From assembly GCA_026398275.1 (NCBI GenBank), contig JAPLTF010000096.1:1-34157 (forward strand): 34,157 nucleotides of DNA. The letters run 5' to 3'. Below, in pieces: positions 24,533 through 32,165 of the stretch. Made by a program: the position numbers and the translations under genes. Within the stretch, counting starts at the first letter, position 1. Every line of letters begins with the position of its first letter. The notes under the pieces are model-generated. The model did not search any database, was not told where the DNA came from, and worked only from the letters and a program-made list of their open reading frames with translations. This DNA comes from Verrucomicrobiota bacterium (GTDB lineage: Bacteria; Verrucomicrobiota; Verrucomicrobiia; Chthoniobacterales; Terrimicrobiaceae).

Positions 24533-25512
24533 TGAACGCGGAGGATTTCAAACTGGCCGGTGCCAGTGGGCCGGATCGCGTGTCCGACCGGGTTCGGTCG
24601 ATTCCCTTGCGCGACTTGCTCGCCTGGCACGGGTTCACACTGAAACGCGAGGGCGTCAGTTTCCGGGCGAAGGATGATCGATACAACATCGTCATCCACG
24701 GCGACAAATGGTTCGACAACCGGGCGGGGGTTGGGGGCGCTGGGGCGATTGACCTTCAGATGCACCTGTGCGGCGGGGATTTCCGGACGACATGCCGGGT
24801 TCTGGCCGAACAATTCCGGCCGGCGGTCGGTGGCTTAGCATTCCCGGAAAGTCGCATCCGCGAATCATTCTCCACACGCCGGTCATTCGAGGAACTGGCC
24901 TCGCAATACGCCGTGCCAAGCGAATCCAACTGGCCGATTGCTCACGAGTATCTCGTGAAAACCCGCGGGCTTGATCCGGATTTGATCGATCCCTTGCACG
25001 ACCGAGGATTGATCTACGCCAATAGCCACCGTCCGAATCCGAGCCTGGTTTTTCTCCACCGGACGACCGAGGGCAAGATCGAGGGGGCAACGCTCCGGGA
25101 CACCCGGCACGAATCGACCTTCCGCCCATGTCTGGGAAACAAGATGAGTGCTTGGTTTTCTGTGGGGGATCCGACGAACGCAGAACAAATCGTGGCGGTC
25201 GAAGCTCCGATTGATGCCCTGAGTTACTACCAGCTCAATCCATCCAATCAGCTCGCCGTCGTGAGTTGCGGCGGGAGCCATGTCCCGGACGAACTTCTCC
25301 ACCTGTCCTACATGCGCCGCCAGTCATTTGTCGTGGCACTCGATAACGATTGCGCCGGAGAACGCGGTTGGCTGAAGGCATGGGATGATACCGCCGATTG
25401 GGCGGGATTCAAAATCTCCTCCGATTGTCCCCGACTCAAGGACTGGAATGCGGATCTCATGTCCATGCGGTCCGCCGGTCAGAACCACCACATGGCTCTC
25501 ACCCATGCCTGA
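24532..25512 (+). CDS. DUF3991/Toprim-domain protein
   Basis: A 326-residue protein. Residues about 20-95 (IPLRDLLAWHGFTLKREGVSFRAKDDRYNIVIHGDKWFDNRAGVGGAGAIDLQ) match the DUF3991-type primase-associated fold, which looks like a CHC2 domain without its zinc-binding cysteines. A Toprim domain follows, with the conserved Glu in VAVEAPIDALSYY and the DxD-like pair in FVVALDNDCAGERGW. Such proteins are frequent on plasmids and ICEs and are thought to act in primer synthesis or strand processing during transfer. No helicase domain is attached. It overlaps the next gene by 8 bases (ATGCCTGA). Confidence 0.8.
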   Translation: MNAEDFKLAGASGPDRVSDRVRSIPLRDLLAWHGFTLKREGVSFRAKDDRYNIVIHGDKWFDNRAGVGGAGAIDLQMHLCGGDFRTTCRVLAEQFRPAVGGLAFPESRIRESFSTRRSFEELASQYAVPSESNWPIAHEYLVKTRGLDPDLIDPLHDRGLIYANSHRPNPSLVFLHRTTEGKIEGATLRDTRHESTFRPCLGNKMSAWFSVGDPTNAEQIVAVEAPIDALSYYQLNPSNQLAVVSCGGSHVPDELLHLSYMRRQSFVVALDNDCAGERGWLKAWDDTADWAGFKISSDCPRLKDWNADLMSMRSAGQNHHMALTHA

Positions 25513-25768
25513 AAAACTCCCCAACTTCATCTTCGAGGCAATCTATCGTTCGAGGTCCGGTCTAAAGGATGCCTCGGCAACAGCCGCCCGGTTCAATTGC
25601 TACACGCCCGCCTCGCGGGAAATTCCGCGAGACGCCTTCGTTGCCGACTGCTGGGTTTGCGACGCCCACGGGCGAACTGATCCGGGTCTCAACGTTTCAC
25701 CAATTCCGGTCCGAAAGGAAGACCTCGGGAAAATCCTCAACACCATCACTCACGGCCAGCGGTTGTAA
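25505..25768 (+). CDS. Hypothetical small protein
   Basis: An 87-residue protein from ATG 25505, overlapping the Toprim gene's stop. It begins MPEKLPNFIFEAIYRSRSGLKDASATAARFN. Two cysteines lie close together (DCWVCDAHGRTDPG), which could bind metal with histidine, though no known finger matches. It is not a recognised family. Operon position and the overlap support it being real. Confidence 0.6.
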   Translation: MPEKLPNFIFEAIYRSRSGLKDASATAARFNCYTPASREIPRDAFVADCWVCDAHGRTDPGLNVSPIPVRKEDLGKILNTITHGQRL

Positions 25769-25788
25769 CTCCGAACCCCATTCTCACC

Positions 25789-26001
25789 ATGCCACATCTG
25801 ATTGCAGACACCCACACGTCCATCCTTGAAACGTATTTTTTCAGCCATATCGACCGGGGAATCGGAGCGGACGAGACCCCCCTTTTCACATTGATCGAGG
25901 AAGGGCAGCACCTTTCCACGGTCGTCGCCGCGAAATTTCAACTCTCCGAAACGGAGGCTCAATCCGCGATCGAGGCGGCCCGGCAGGAGGTCTGGCTATG
26001 A
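25789..26001 (+). CDS. Hypothetical small protein
   Basis: A 70-residue acidic protein (MPHLIADTHTSILETYFFSH). The C-terminal half (VVAAKFQLSETEAQSAIEAARQEVWL) is an amphipathic helix pair that could be a helix-turn-helix or a dimerisation element. It has no known family. Its stop overlaps the ArdC gene's ATG (ATGA at 25998-26001), implying coupled translation. Confidence 0.6.
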   Translation: MPHLIADTHTSILETYFFSHIDRGIGADETPLFTLIEEGQHLSTVVAAKFQLSETEAQSAIEAARQEVWL

Positions 26002-27026
26002 ACCGGGATATTTATCAGACCATCACGGATCGCTTTGTCGAGCAGTTGAAAAAGGGCACGGTGCCCTGGCAAAAGCCGTGGTTCGGCGTCCAAAACATGG
26101 TTTCCCGGAAACAGTATCGGGGCATCAATGCGCTCCTCCTCGGTTCCACCGAATTCCAATCTCCATTCTGGGTGAGCTTCAAACAGGCGCTCGACTTGGG
26201 CGGACACATCAAAAAGGGCCAGAAATCCACGCCCGTCATTTATTACAAGCTCTTTGATAAGCACGACGAAGCGGGCAATGCGATCATCCGGGTGGACGGA
26301 CGGGCGGCCAGAGTTCCTTTCATCCGCTGGGCGAACGTTTTCAATTTGGACCAGACCGAAGGCATCACGCCTCCGGCGATTACCACCGGCCAAAGCACCG
26401 GGCAGCCGCTGGAAAAAGCCGCTGAGATTGTGGCAAACGCGAAACTCTGTCCGATCCATCACACCGGGTTCGCTGCACTCTATTCCCCCCAAGATGACGT
26501 TATCCGGATGCCGTCTCCCACGTCATTTCGCAGTCCGGAAGACTACCACCTGACGCTTTTTCACGAAATGACCCATGCCACGGGCCATTCGTCCCGGCTC
26601 GACCGCGAGGGGATCACCCAGCCAGCAAAGTTCGGATCTGAGCGATATTCCAAGGAAGAATTGATCGCGGAACTCGGGGCCGCGTTCCTTTCCAACGAGG
26701 CCGGAATTTTCACCAATCTCCAGTTTGAAAATTCTTCCGCCTATCTGGGTTCGTGGATTCAAAAATTCCAGAACGATCCACGGATGATCGTATCCGCTGC
26801 CTCCCAGGCGCAGCGCAGCGCAGATTTCGTGCTCGGGATTGAGCACAAGGAAACACTGAACGAGGTTCAGATGGATTCTGAGCCCATCTCGGTTCTTTCG
26901 ATGTCCAAGCCGGATCTCGCCATTTCTGGCATATCCCGCCTGGGCCAGTCAGCCGCCCGGAACATCATTCCCACCAGAGTTCGAGAGGGCACCGATGGCA
27001 TTCGTCAAATGGGATTGGGGCTATGA
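25998..27026 (+). CDS. ArdC-like antirestriction / ssDNA-binding metallopeptidase-fold protein
   Basis: A 342-residue protein. The N-terminal domain (NRDIYQTITDRFVEQLKKGTVPWQKPW, then YRGINALLLG) is the ArdC-type single-stranded DNA-binding domain (DUF1738). The C-terminal domain has the zincin motif HEMTH (H189, E190, H193) in LTLFHEMTHATGHSSRLDR, then YSKEELIAELGAAFLSNEAGI, typical of MPTase-PolyVal-type peptidases. ArdC proteins protect incoming single strands from host restriction; the peptidase substrate is unknown. Its position between the Toprim and mobilization genes agrees with entry-stage expression. The stop overlaps an ATG of a doubtful ORF. Confidence 0.9.
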   Translation: MNRDIYQTITDRFVEQLKKGTVPWQKPWFGVQNMVSRKQYRGINALLLGSTEFQSPFWVSFKQALDLGGHIKKGQKSTPVIYYKLFDKHDEAGNAIIRVDGRAARVPFIRWANVFNLDQTEGITPPAITTGQSTGQPLEKAAEIVANAKLCPIHHTGFAALYSPQDDVIRMPSPTSFRSPEDYHLTLFHEMTHATGHSSRLDREGITQPAKFGSERYSKEELIAELGAAFLSNEAGIFTNLQFENSSAYLGSWIQKFQNDPRMIVSAASQAQRSADFVLGIEHKETLNEVQMDSEPISVLSMSKPDLAISGISRLGQSAARNIIPTRVREGTDGIRQMGLGL

Positions 27027-28153
27027 AGAGCCATCGACACCCATCGCATACGCGTTCTCCTGCCGCTCATTGTTCCCATCCGGCGACGGCACCGGGGGCG
27101 GCGCAGGCTTGCCCCTTGTGCCTGCCGTCTGGTTCCAATCAGCGCACCAGTGGCGGCGATCCACTCCCTGGCCGCCCAGTTGAGAAGTCCTTCCGCTTCG
27201 CGTTCAGGACTTCTCAACTCGGCAGCTTCATACCAGGAACAGCGGGTTCCCTGCCATGCCTGAGCCATATTGTTCATATCCCGGTCCACGCAGTAAGCGA
27301 GAGACGCACTTGCGAAACCGGCCTGCCCATTTGCCACTTCGCGGCCGGCGTCAGCGGGTTCCCCGCACCCGCCCTCCGCTTCGGGCAAATCGGCGCACCT
27401 GTGATGACGACCGGCTTTCGGGTCGTTCATCTGAATGGGCCTGACGCTTCGCTGCCCATTCAGATCAACGCCTGGACCTCCCGACCGGCGGATTGGTCGC
27501 GACTTCTTGATTTTTTCCCGCTCATGAGCATCCCCTGTTCCGGGAGGCAGGGGCTGCGACCTCTCGCCCCGCCTCTCCTCACTGGGGCCGCTCATCAGCT
27601 CACCTGTCCCACATACACCGGTTTATGCCGCCCAATTGAGAGAGCCGTCCGCTCCGCTTCCGTGCCTTCTCAATTCGGCTGCTTCACCCTTATGCATCTG
27701 TCATTCCCTCCGGCACCCGTGCGAAAAGTCGCCCCAGTCGCGCTGATTTGCGGCCACTGCTCAGGACGGCGGGCGCTGCGATTCCTTGGCCCTTCCGCCT
27801 TCGCAGACGCCGCAAGCCAGCGCAGCATCCCCAAACTTTCGGGCTCCATCCGCCCATTCTCTCCGTCCTCGCTTTCCCCCAAGCCCCAGCTCCGGACGCA
27901 AAGAAAGGGCGTGGGCATCCCCTTCGACCTCTCAATCGGAGTCTTCGGAAACCCGCTCCAAGACTCCTCCATTCACCGGCCCCGACCAGTCGATCCTTGC
28001 ACCTTTGCGGTCGTTTTACCCGGACCGAACGACCGACAGGATAGCACTTTTCCCCGGAAAAGTGCGGGCGGGCCGCTGACGCTCATTTTCCCGCCGCTCC
28101 TCCGCGTGTCAGGCACGCTTCGGAGGCATCAACATTTTTTTCAAAACCGCTGA
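27023..28153 (+). CDS. Doubtful 376-codon ORF over a hairpin-packed region
   Basis: This frame is open for 376 codons and its ATG overlaps the ArdC stop (ATGA), the same junction used upstream in the operon. The predicted protein is odd: very rich in Pro, Ser, Arg and Leu, few acidic residues, no recognisable fold. The plus strand here is pyrimidine-rich, which lowers stop frequency and can produce long false frames. At least ten hairpins lie inside it. The paralogous hairpins at 27178 and 27634 are in the same frame and encode related peptides (RPVEK, then SQLGSF; RPIER, then SQFGCF), so a real protein is not excluded. Opposite-strand frames of 196 and 100 codons also exist. I favour a non-coding structured region. 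Confidence 0.25.
   Translation: MKSHRHPSHTRSPAAHCSHPATAPGAAQACPLCLPSGSNQRTSGGDPLPGRPVEKSFRFAFRTSQLGSFIPGTAGSLPCLSHIVHIPVHAVSERRTCETGLPICHFAAGVSGFPAPALRFGQIGAPVMTTGFRVVHLNGPDASLPIQINAWTSRPADWSRLLDFFPLMSIPCSGRQGLRPLAPPLLTGAAHQLTCPTYTGLCRPIERAVRSASVPSQFGCFTLMHLSFPPAPVRKVAPVALICGHCSGRRALRFLGPSAFADAASQRSIPKLSGSIRPFSPSSLSPKPQLRTQRKGVGIPFDLSIGVFGNPLQDSSIHRPRPVDPCTFAVVLPGPNDRQDSTFPRKSAGGPLTLIFPPLLRVSGTLRRHQHFFQNR
27178..27219. repeat. Hairpin 1, perfect 14-bp stem
   Basis: AGTTGAGAAGTCCT (27178-27191) pairs perfectly with AGGACTTCTCAACT (27206-27219) around a 14-base loop TCCGCTTCGCGTTC. The flanks CCGCCC on the left and CGGCAGCTTCA on the right recur at hairpin 4. Confidence 0.9.
27425..27469. repeat. 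Hairpin 2, 15 pairs with one mismatch
   Basis: ATCTGAATGGGC (27429-27440) pairs perfectly with GCCCATTCAGAT (27454-27465). After one C/C mismatch, GTT (27425-27427) pairs with AAC (27467-27469). The loop is CTGACGCTTCGCT. Confidence 0.9.
27544..27575. repeat. Hairpin 3, 10 pairs with one bulge
   Basis: GAGGC-A-GGGGC (27544-27554) pairs with GCCCCGCCTC (27566-27575), leaving one bulged A and an 11-base loop. Confidence 0.75.
27634..27675. repeat. Hairpin 4, paralogue of hairpin 1
   Basis: AATTGAGA (27634-27641) pairs with TCTCAATT (27668-27675); after a G-T wobble and one mismatch, GC pairs with GC. Flanks and overall span (42 bases) match hairpin 1. The second stem pair is A-T here and G-C in hairpin 1. 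Confidence 0.8.
27773..27810. repeat. Hairpin 5, 9 pairs with one bulge
   Basis: GCGCTGCGA (27773-27781) pairs with TCGCAG-A-CGC (27801-27810), one bulged A, loop of 19 bases. Confidence 0.65.
27938..27967. repeat. Hairpin 6, perfect 8-bp stem
   Basis: GGAGTCTT (27938-27945) pairs with AAGACTCC (27960-27967) around a 14-base loop. Confidence 0.75.
28008..28035. repeat. Hairpin 7, perfect 8-bp stem
   Basis: CGGTCGTT (28008-28015) pairs with AACGACCG (28028-28035) around a 12-base loop. Confidence 0.75.
28044..28126. repeat. Cluster of three consecutive hairpins before mobC; candidate oriT region
   Basis: Three stems follow each other. GCACTTTTCC/GGAAAAGTGC (28044-28065) has a 2-base centre. 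GGCGGG/CCCGCC (28067-28095) has a 17-base loop containing CTGACGCTC. CCTCCG/CGGAGG (28099-28126) encloses an inner GCGTG/CACGC. An AT-rich stretch (28127-28174) then leads to the MobC-like gene. This arrangement is typical of relaxase origins, but no nic site can be named. Confidence 0.5.
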
Positions 28154-28174
28154 ACAACAACCGAACAAATCCCT

Positions 28175-28405
28175 ATGAAACGCCAACCAACATCCGCAAC
28201 GGCCCGCATCGACTTGGAGATCACTCCCGAAACGCGAGCCCGCTTCAATGCTATTCACAAAAATCTCGGTTTCAAAACAAAACCCGAAACGTTCGAGGCT
28301 CTCGTTTTTTCCATCACCACAAAGGACATCCTTCGCCCTGATGTCGTCGCGCGAATCGAACGCAAAATCGATGAGGCGATCAAGATCCTCGACACCGTGT
28401 TGTGA
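28175..28405 (+). CDS. MobC-like relaxosome accessory protein
   Basis: A 76-residue protein (MKRQPTSATARIDLEITPETRARFNAIHKNLGFKTKPETFEALVFSI). The pattern of a short strand (ARIDLEI), a helix (TPETRARFNAIHKNLG) and a second helix (KPETFEALVFSI) resembles a ribbon-helix-helix DNA-binding protein. Such proteins sit next to relaxase genes and bind oriT to help the relaxase nick. Its stop overlaps the relaxase GTG by two bases, implying coupling. The family call is from position and fold pattern, not from a specific motif. Confidence 0.6.
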   Translation: MKRQPTSATARIDLEITPETRARFNAIHKNLGFKTKPETFEALVFSITTKDILRPDVVARIERKIDEAIKILDTVL

Positions 28406-29523
28406 AAAACGGCCAAATCTTCGCTCACAAGTCCACCGCTCGCGGGCGACTGGATTTGGAATACCTCGACGAACTTTCCAATCGCAAAGCGTCCTTGCGC
28501 AAACGCTCCGAGATTGAGCAACAGATCGGCAAAAAACTGAGAGGTTTCACGGATTACGCATCACGCGGTTCGCTGGGGCAAGTTCACGCGGGCGGATTTC
28601 TTCACAACGACATCCGTCGCAATGCTGACGGCACAAGTATCGCACCCGCTAACCTGTCCAACGATGAACGAAAGCGCCGAATCACCGAAGCATGGCAACA
28701 CCATTTGACGAAATATCCATCGCAGGCCAAAAGCCCGGTCATTGCTCATCGGCTCACGTTCTCCATGTCAACCGAGCAACACAACGCGCTCGTAGCTGCG
28801 GGACTCAATCCAGATCAAGTTCTCCACTCGACCATCAAGAACGTCATGCGGAAATTCGGCGAGGCGTTCCATCCCGGCGACTCCATCGGTTACGCCTACG
28901 GGTTGCATCACGACACTGCACATCTCCATGCCCACATCGCGCTCTGTCCACGAACAGCATCGGGTGCCTACGTCGGATGCAGCACGTCGCGCAATCCACA
29001 CTCGAAACATAAACGGCAGATGGATTCGATTCGCGGTTGGTTTGAAAACGAAAACAACCGCTGGACTCAAATACTCGGCTCGCCTGAGCAACTCACGGAA
29101 ACAATTTCCAAGCGCCTCGACTCTGACCGCATGACATTTGTTCCCCGGCTCACACCGAACCAAATCGCAGCATTGCAGAGCACACAAACCGCCGAGGCGA
29201 TCCGGTTGCAACAGTCGTATCAAAGCATCCGCAATCTCGAAGCGGCCATCGTTGCGAAGCGGCAATTTCTCAATGCAGAACGGAACTCGATCTTTGTTTC
29301 GCGGTTGCTGGGCATGCGGAAGCCGAAACTCCCACGCACGGTGGAGAAACTCGCCAAAGCGGTTGACCGCCGCTCGCTCCGGGAAATGCAGAATCTGCTC
29401 TTCAAAATCAAACGCGAATACCGCTCCGCTCACAAACGCTACTCACAAACCCACGGATTTACTTCTTATGCCAATCGAAGCACCCAGTCACACGCCCATC
29501 GGGATCAAGGCCACAAACTCTGA
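28402..29523 (+). CDS. Relaxase / mobilization nuclease
   Basis: A 373-residue relaxase from GTG 28402. The metal-binding three-histidine motif is HHDTAHLHAHIAL (residues 169-181, with H174, H176 and H178), the MobA/VirD2-type motif III. Upstream HRLTFSMSTEQHNALVAAGL and downstream RQMDSIRGWFENENNRW agree with a compact relaxase domain. The usual N-terminal catalytic tyrosine is not obvious: the first part has Y20 and Y53 as candidates. The C-terminal third is basic and coiled (LEAAIVAKRQFLNAERN). It should nick oriT and lead the strand through the coupling protein. No primase or helicase domain is fused. It overlaps the next small gene by 56 bases. Confidence 0.82.
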   Translation: MKNGQIFAHKSTARGRLDLEYLDELSNRKASLRKRSEIEQQIGKKLRGFTDYASRGSLGQVHAGGFLHNDIRRNADGTSIAPANLSNDERKRRITEAWQHHLTKYPSQAKSPVIAHRLTFSMSTEQHNALVAAGLNPDQVLHSTIKNVMRKFGEAFHPGDSIGYAYGLHHDTAHLHAHIALCPRTASGAYVGCSTSRNPHSKHKRQMDSIRGWFENENNRWTQILGSPEQLTETISKRLDSDRMTFVPRLTPNQIAALQSTQTAEAIRLQQSYQSIRNLEAAIVAKRQFLNAERNSIFVSRLLGMRKPKLPRTVEKLAKAVDRRSLREMQNLLFKIKREYRSAHKRYSQTHGFTSYANRSTQSHAHRDQGHKL

Positions 29524-29719
29524 GTTCGTTGTCTGCCAGAATTTTGTTTTTCGGCCCGCCAACGTGGACGCCTTTTCGCATCAACCATATGACGACGGTT
29601 CCGCCATCACGACGGTCAACTTCAAATCCTACACCCAGAGCATTCCCGATGCGGATCGCCGATTGTTTGACTTCCTGACTTCAAAGCTCAACCCGAAGCC
29701 GACCGATGAAAATCATTGA
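29468..29719 (+). CDS. Hypothetical small protein between relaxase and coupling protein
   Basis: An 83-residue protein from ATG 29468 (MPIEAPSHTPIGIKATNSEF). It overlaps the relaxase end by 56 bases and the coupling-protein start by 14. The sequence is mixed, with aromatic strands (VVCQNFVFRPANVDAF) and a C-terminal DADRRLFDFLTSKL helix. It is not recognised. The double overlap and lack of another gene in 29524-29705 support it being translated; it may be an adaptor between relaxase and coupling ATPase, which is inference. Confidence 0.6.
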   Translation: MPIEAPSHTPIGIKATNSEFVVCQNFVFRPANVDAFSHQPYDDGSAITTVNFKSYTQSIPDADRRLFDFLTSKLNPKPTDENH

Positions 29720-31238
29720 TGGCCTCATTTTCAGTTTCTGTGTCGTGGGCGCGTTGGTCGGATACTTTCTGCTCGCTCCGCCGCTCTCGTTCGCGGTCAT
29801 TGGACTTTGCGCGGTGTTCGCCGCCTGGAGTTTGATGGCCCCGGACAATTCCGGGCAAATCGTTCTTCGACTCGGCGGGCTGGCTTGGACCATGGAGGAT
29901 TTTGTTCGCGGATGGCTCATCACCGGGCGGACGGGATCGGGAAAGACCCAGTGCGCGATCAACGCAATTACGTTCCAGATTTTCCAGAACGTCAAAAACT
30001 GGGGAGGTATCTGTCTGGATCAAAAAGGCCTCTATTGGGAGATCCTGACCAAGATGGCGTCGTATTCTGGGCGCGGCCACGATCTCGTTTTGCTTCAAAC
30101 CCGGCCCCCAGGTGAAGATGCTCTTTGGCGTCCGCCTCACACGATCAACATCACCGGCAACCCGAATGTCCCGGCATCGACGTATGCGAAAGTTATCGTG
30201 GATACGGCGGTTTCGTTAACAGGCGGACGTGGTGGCAATCCGTTTTTTCCGACGAAAGCGCAGCTCGCCATCCAGACGGGGTTTGAAATTCTCCGGCATA
30301 TCGAGGCATTCGTCACGATTCCGAATATTCACCGACTGTTGCTTAATGCCGAAGACGCCAATGCGACGATTGAACTCCTGATGAACAAGGGTGACCAGCG
30401 GTCTCACGAACTTGTCGGCGCGTTCCGCAGCTACCTCGACCAGCCGGTGGAACAACTGGGCGGAGTTCAAGGCACGCTCAGCACGTATCTGGAATTCTTC
30501 CTGAATCCAGAAATCTCCGAGGTCTTTTGCGCGAATGAACCGACATTTTCGATTTCGGAGATCGACGCCGGAAAAATCGTGTGCCTTGCCATGCCCCAGA
30601 AATTCCAGAGCGAGCGCCTCTATATCAATACGATCCTGAAGCTCTCGTATTATTTCCATGCGTTGAGCCGGTTCGACAAATCCGCCGAAGATCGCGGCAA
30701 AGACAACCTCATCATCCTCTTTGCGGACGAAGGACAGGAAATCATCACTGGTGCGGAGTCCGCGTTTGCAGACCACCGGGCAGTTGGTGTCATCCGGGAG
30801 GCACGGGCCACCATCGTTCTCGCCACCCAAGCCTACACCTCCCTTCATGGTGCTCTCGATAAACGCTACGCCGATGTTCTCATGCTCAATTTGAGCAACG
30901 AATTGATTTTTACCGTGGCGAATCACGATTCGGCGATGCTCGCCTCGAAAAATATCGGCGAACGGGAAGTGACGGAGAAATCGTGGGGAGTCTCGGGTAG
31001 CCGGAATTCCTACAACTACCAACGGAAGATCAAACCCTTCCTTGAGGCGTATCAGTTGAGGAAGCTCCCCAAGTTCACCGCCGTCATCCGCCATTGCGAG
31101 AAACCGTTCCGCAAACGACTTGTGCCGCCAATCAACCCCGATGGCAGCTATCCGAAATGGTTCACGAATTTCCGCCCCGACTACGCGATCCGCCAGTGGC
31201 TCCGAGGTAAGAAAAACCATCCCACTCCCAATCCATGA
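29706..31238 (+). CDS. VirD4/TraG-type coupling ATPase
   Basis: A 510-residue type IV coupling protein. Two N-terminal membrane segments (about residues 5-45: LIFSFCVVGALVGYFLLAPP and SFAVIGLCAVFAAWSLM) anchor it in the inner membrane. Walker A is GRTGSGKT (74-81), Walker B is in NLIILFADEGQEIITG (the TraM-recognition/TraG-D C-terminal region), and VLATQAYTSLHGALDKRYADVLMLNLSNELIFT is the conserved motif following it. It pumps the relaxase-DNA complex to a mating pore. No pore genes are nearby, so the element may borrow one. The stop overlaps the next ATG (ATGA). Confidence 0.92.
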   Translation: MKIIDGLIFSFCVVGALVGYFLLAPPLSFAVIGLCAVFAAWSLMAPDNSGQIVLRLGGLAWTMEDFVRGWLITGRTGSGKTQCAINAITFQIFQNVKNWGGICLDQKGLYWEILTKMASYSGRGHDLVLLQTRPPGEDALWRPPHTINITGNPNVPASTYAKVIVDTAVSLTGGRGGNPFFPTKAQLAIQTGFEILRHIEAFVTIPNIHRLLLNAEDANATIELLMNKGDQRSHELVGAFRSYLDQPVEQLGGVQGTLSTYLEFFLNPEISEVFCANEPTFSISEIDAGKIVCLAMPQKFQSERLYINTILKLSYYFHALSRFDKSAEDRGKDNLIILFADEGQEIITGAESAFADHRAVGVIREARATIVLATQAYTSLHGALDKRYADVLMLNLSNELIFTVANHDSAMLASKNIGEREVTEKSWGVSGSRNSYNYQRKIKPFLEAYQLRKLPKFTAVIRHCEKPFRKRLVPPINPDGSYPKWFTNFRPDYAIRQWLRGKKNHPTPNP

Positions 31239-32131
31239 ATCCCCAAATCGAAAAACTTACCGGCCTTGAACCCCATCTGCTTTCCAAAATCAAAGGCCAG
31301 GATCATGCCATTTCCCGTGTCTGTTCAGTGCTGGAGCGCGGCCAACTCGGATTGCAACCTGCGGGCAGGCCGCTCGGTTCGTTCCTTTTTCTCGGGCCAA
31401 CCGGGGTGGGGAAGACCGAATTGACACTGGAATTCTCCCGCTACCTTTTTGGGGAGGATTCCGTGTTTCGGTTCGACATGTCCGAATTCCTCCACTTGGA
31501 CAACGTGAAGCTATTTATGGGTGACGAGACCGGCAGCTCCGGTCGCTTGGGAAAAGTTCTTTCCGAACACCGGCACGGCGTTCTCCTGTTCGACGAAATC
31601 GAAAAGGCCCACCGCCTCATCTGGGATTTATTCTTGCAAATGCTCGATGCCGCCCGGATCACGCTGGCCGATCATCGATCCTACGACCTTTCCGGATTCT
31701 ACATCGTATGCACCAGCAACATCGGCTCGCAGCAACTCCTCCGTCCGACGAGACTCCCATTCTCGACGTTGGAACGAGCCGTCCTTTCGGAACTCCATCG
31801 GGTGTTCCGTCCAGAACTCATCGGACGCTTCGACGAAAAGATCGTATTCAAACCATTGTGTCCCGATACCCAGCGACAGATTGGCCGACTGGCCATTGAC
31901 GAGGAACTCGCCCGATTACGCCAGAAGGGATTCGATCTGACTGTTTCCGAAGAAGCATTCGAGTTTCTCCTCCGGCGAGGCATCCACAAAACGCTTGGTG
32001 CCCGTCCCATGAAAAAAACCGTGCAGAAACTCCTGGGAGACGCGATTCGGCACGTCCTCAAATCAGGTCAGGAACCTACCGGCACGCTGACTGATTCTCC
32101 TCTTTCTGATGCCTTGACTATTGAGCCGTGA
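31235..32131 (+). CDS. Single-module Clp-type AAA+ ATPase coupled to transfer genes
   Basis: A 298-residue protein equivalent to only the second AAA+ module of ClpA/ClpB. Walker A is GPTGVGKT (54-61), Walker B is VLLFDEIEKAH (D120/E121), sensor 1 is in CTSNIGS, the arginine finger region is FRPELIGRFDEKIVF, and the small domain ends with GARPMKKTVQKLL. There is no N domain and no first AAA module. It overlaps the coupling-protein gene by four bases, so it belongs to the transfer operon. Single-module Clp proteins are known (ClpX, HslU), but this one is closest to the ClpA/ClpB D2 type. It may unfold or remodel a relaxosome component; this is inference. Confidence 0.88.
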   Translation: MNPQIEKLTGLEPHLLSKIKGQDHAISRVCSVLERGQLGLQPAGRPLGSFLFLGPTGVGKTELTLEFSRYLFGEDSVFRFDMSEFLHLDNVKLFMGDETGSSGRLGKVLSEHRHGVLLFDEIEKAHRLIWDLFLQMLDAARITLADHRSYDLSGFYIVCTSNIGSQQLLRPTRLPFSTLERAVLSELHRVFRPELIGRFDEKIVFKPLCPDTQRQIGRLAIDEELARLRQKGFDLTVSEEAFEFLLRRGIHKTLGARPMKKTVQKLLGDAIRHVLKSGQEPTGTLTDSPLSDALTIEP

Positions 32132-32165
32132 CCATTTGAATCTTGCAATCCCAGCATAAAGTGTG

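Larger units (their letters stand above)
27027..28174. other. Hairpin-dense 1.1-kb region between ardC-like and mobC-like genes
   Basis: I counted about ten perfect or near-perfect inverted repeats with loops of mostly 12-19 bases between 27178 and 28126, roughly one per 100 bp. Individual stems are listed separately. Several loops share CGCTTCGC or CTGACGCT. Two stems are paralogues with compensatory changes. The position, directly ahead of MobC and relaxase genes, makes its right end a candidate oriT; the whole could be a large structured RNA or a palindrome array. Confidence 0.6.
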
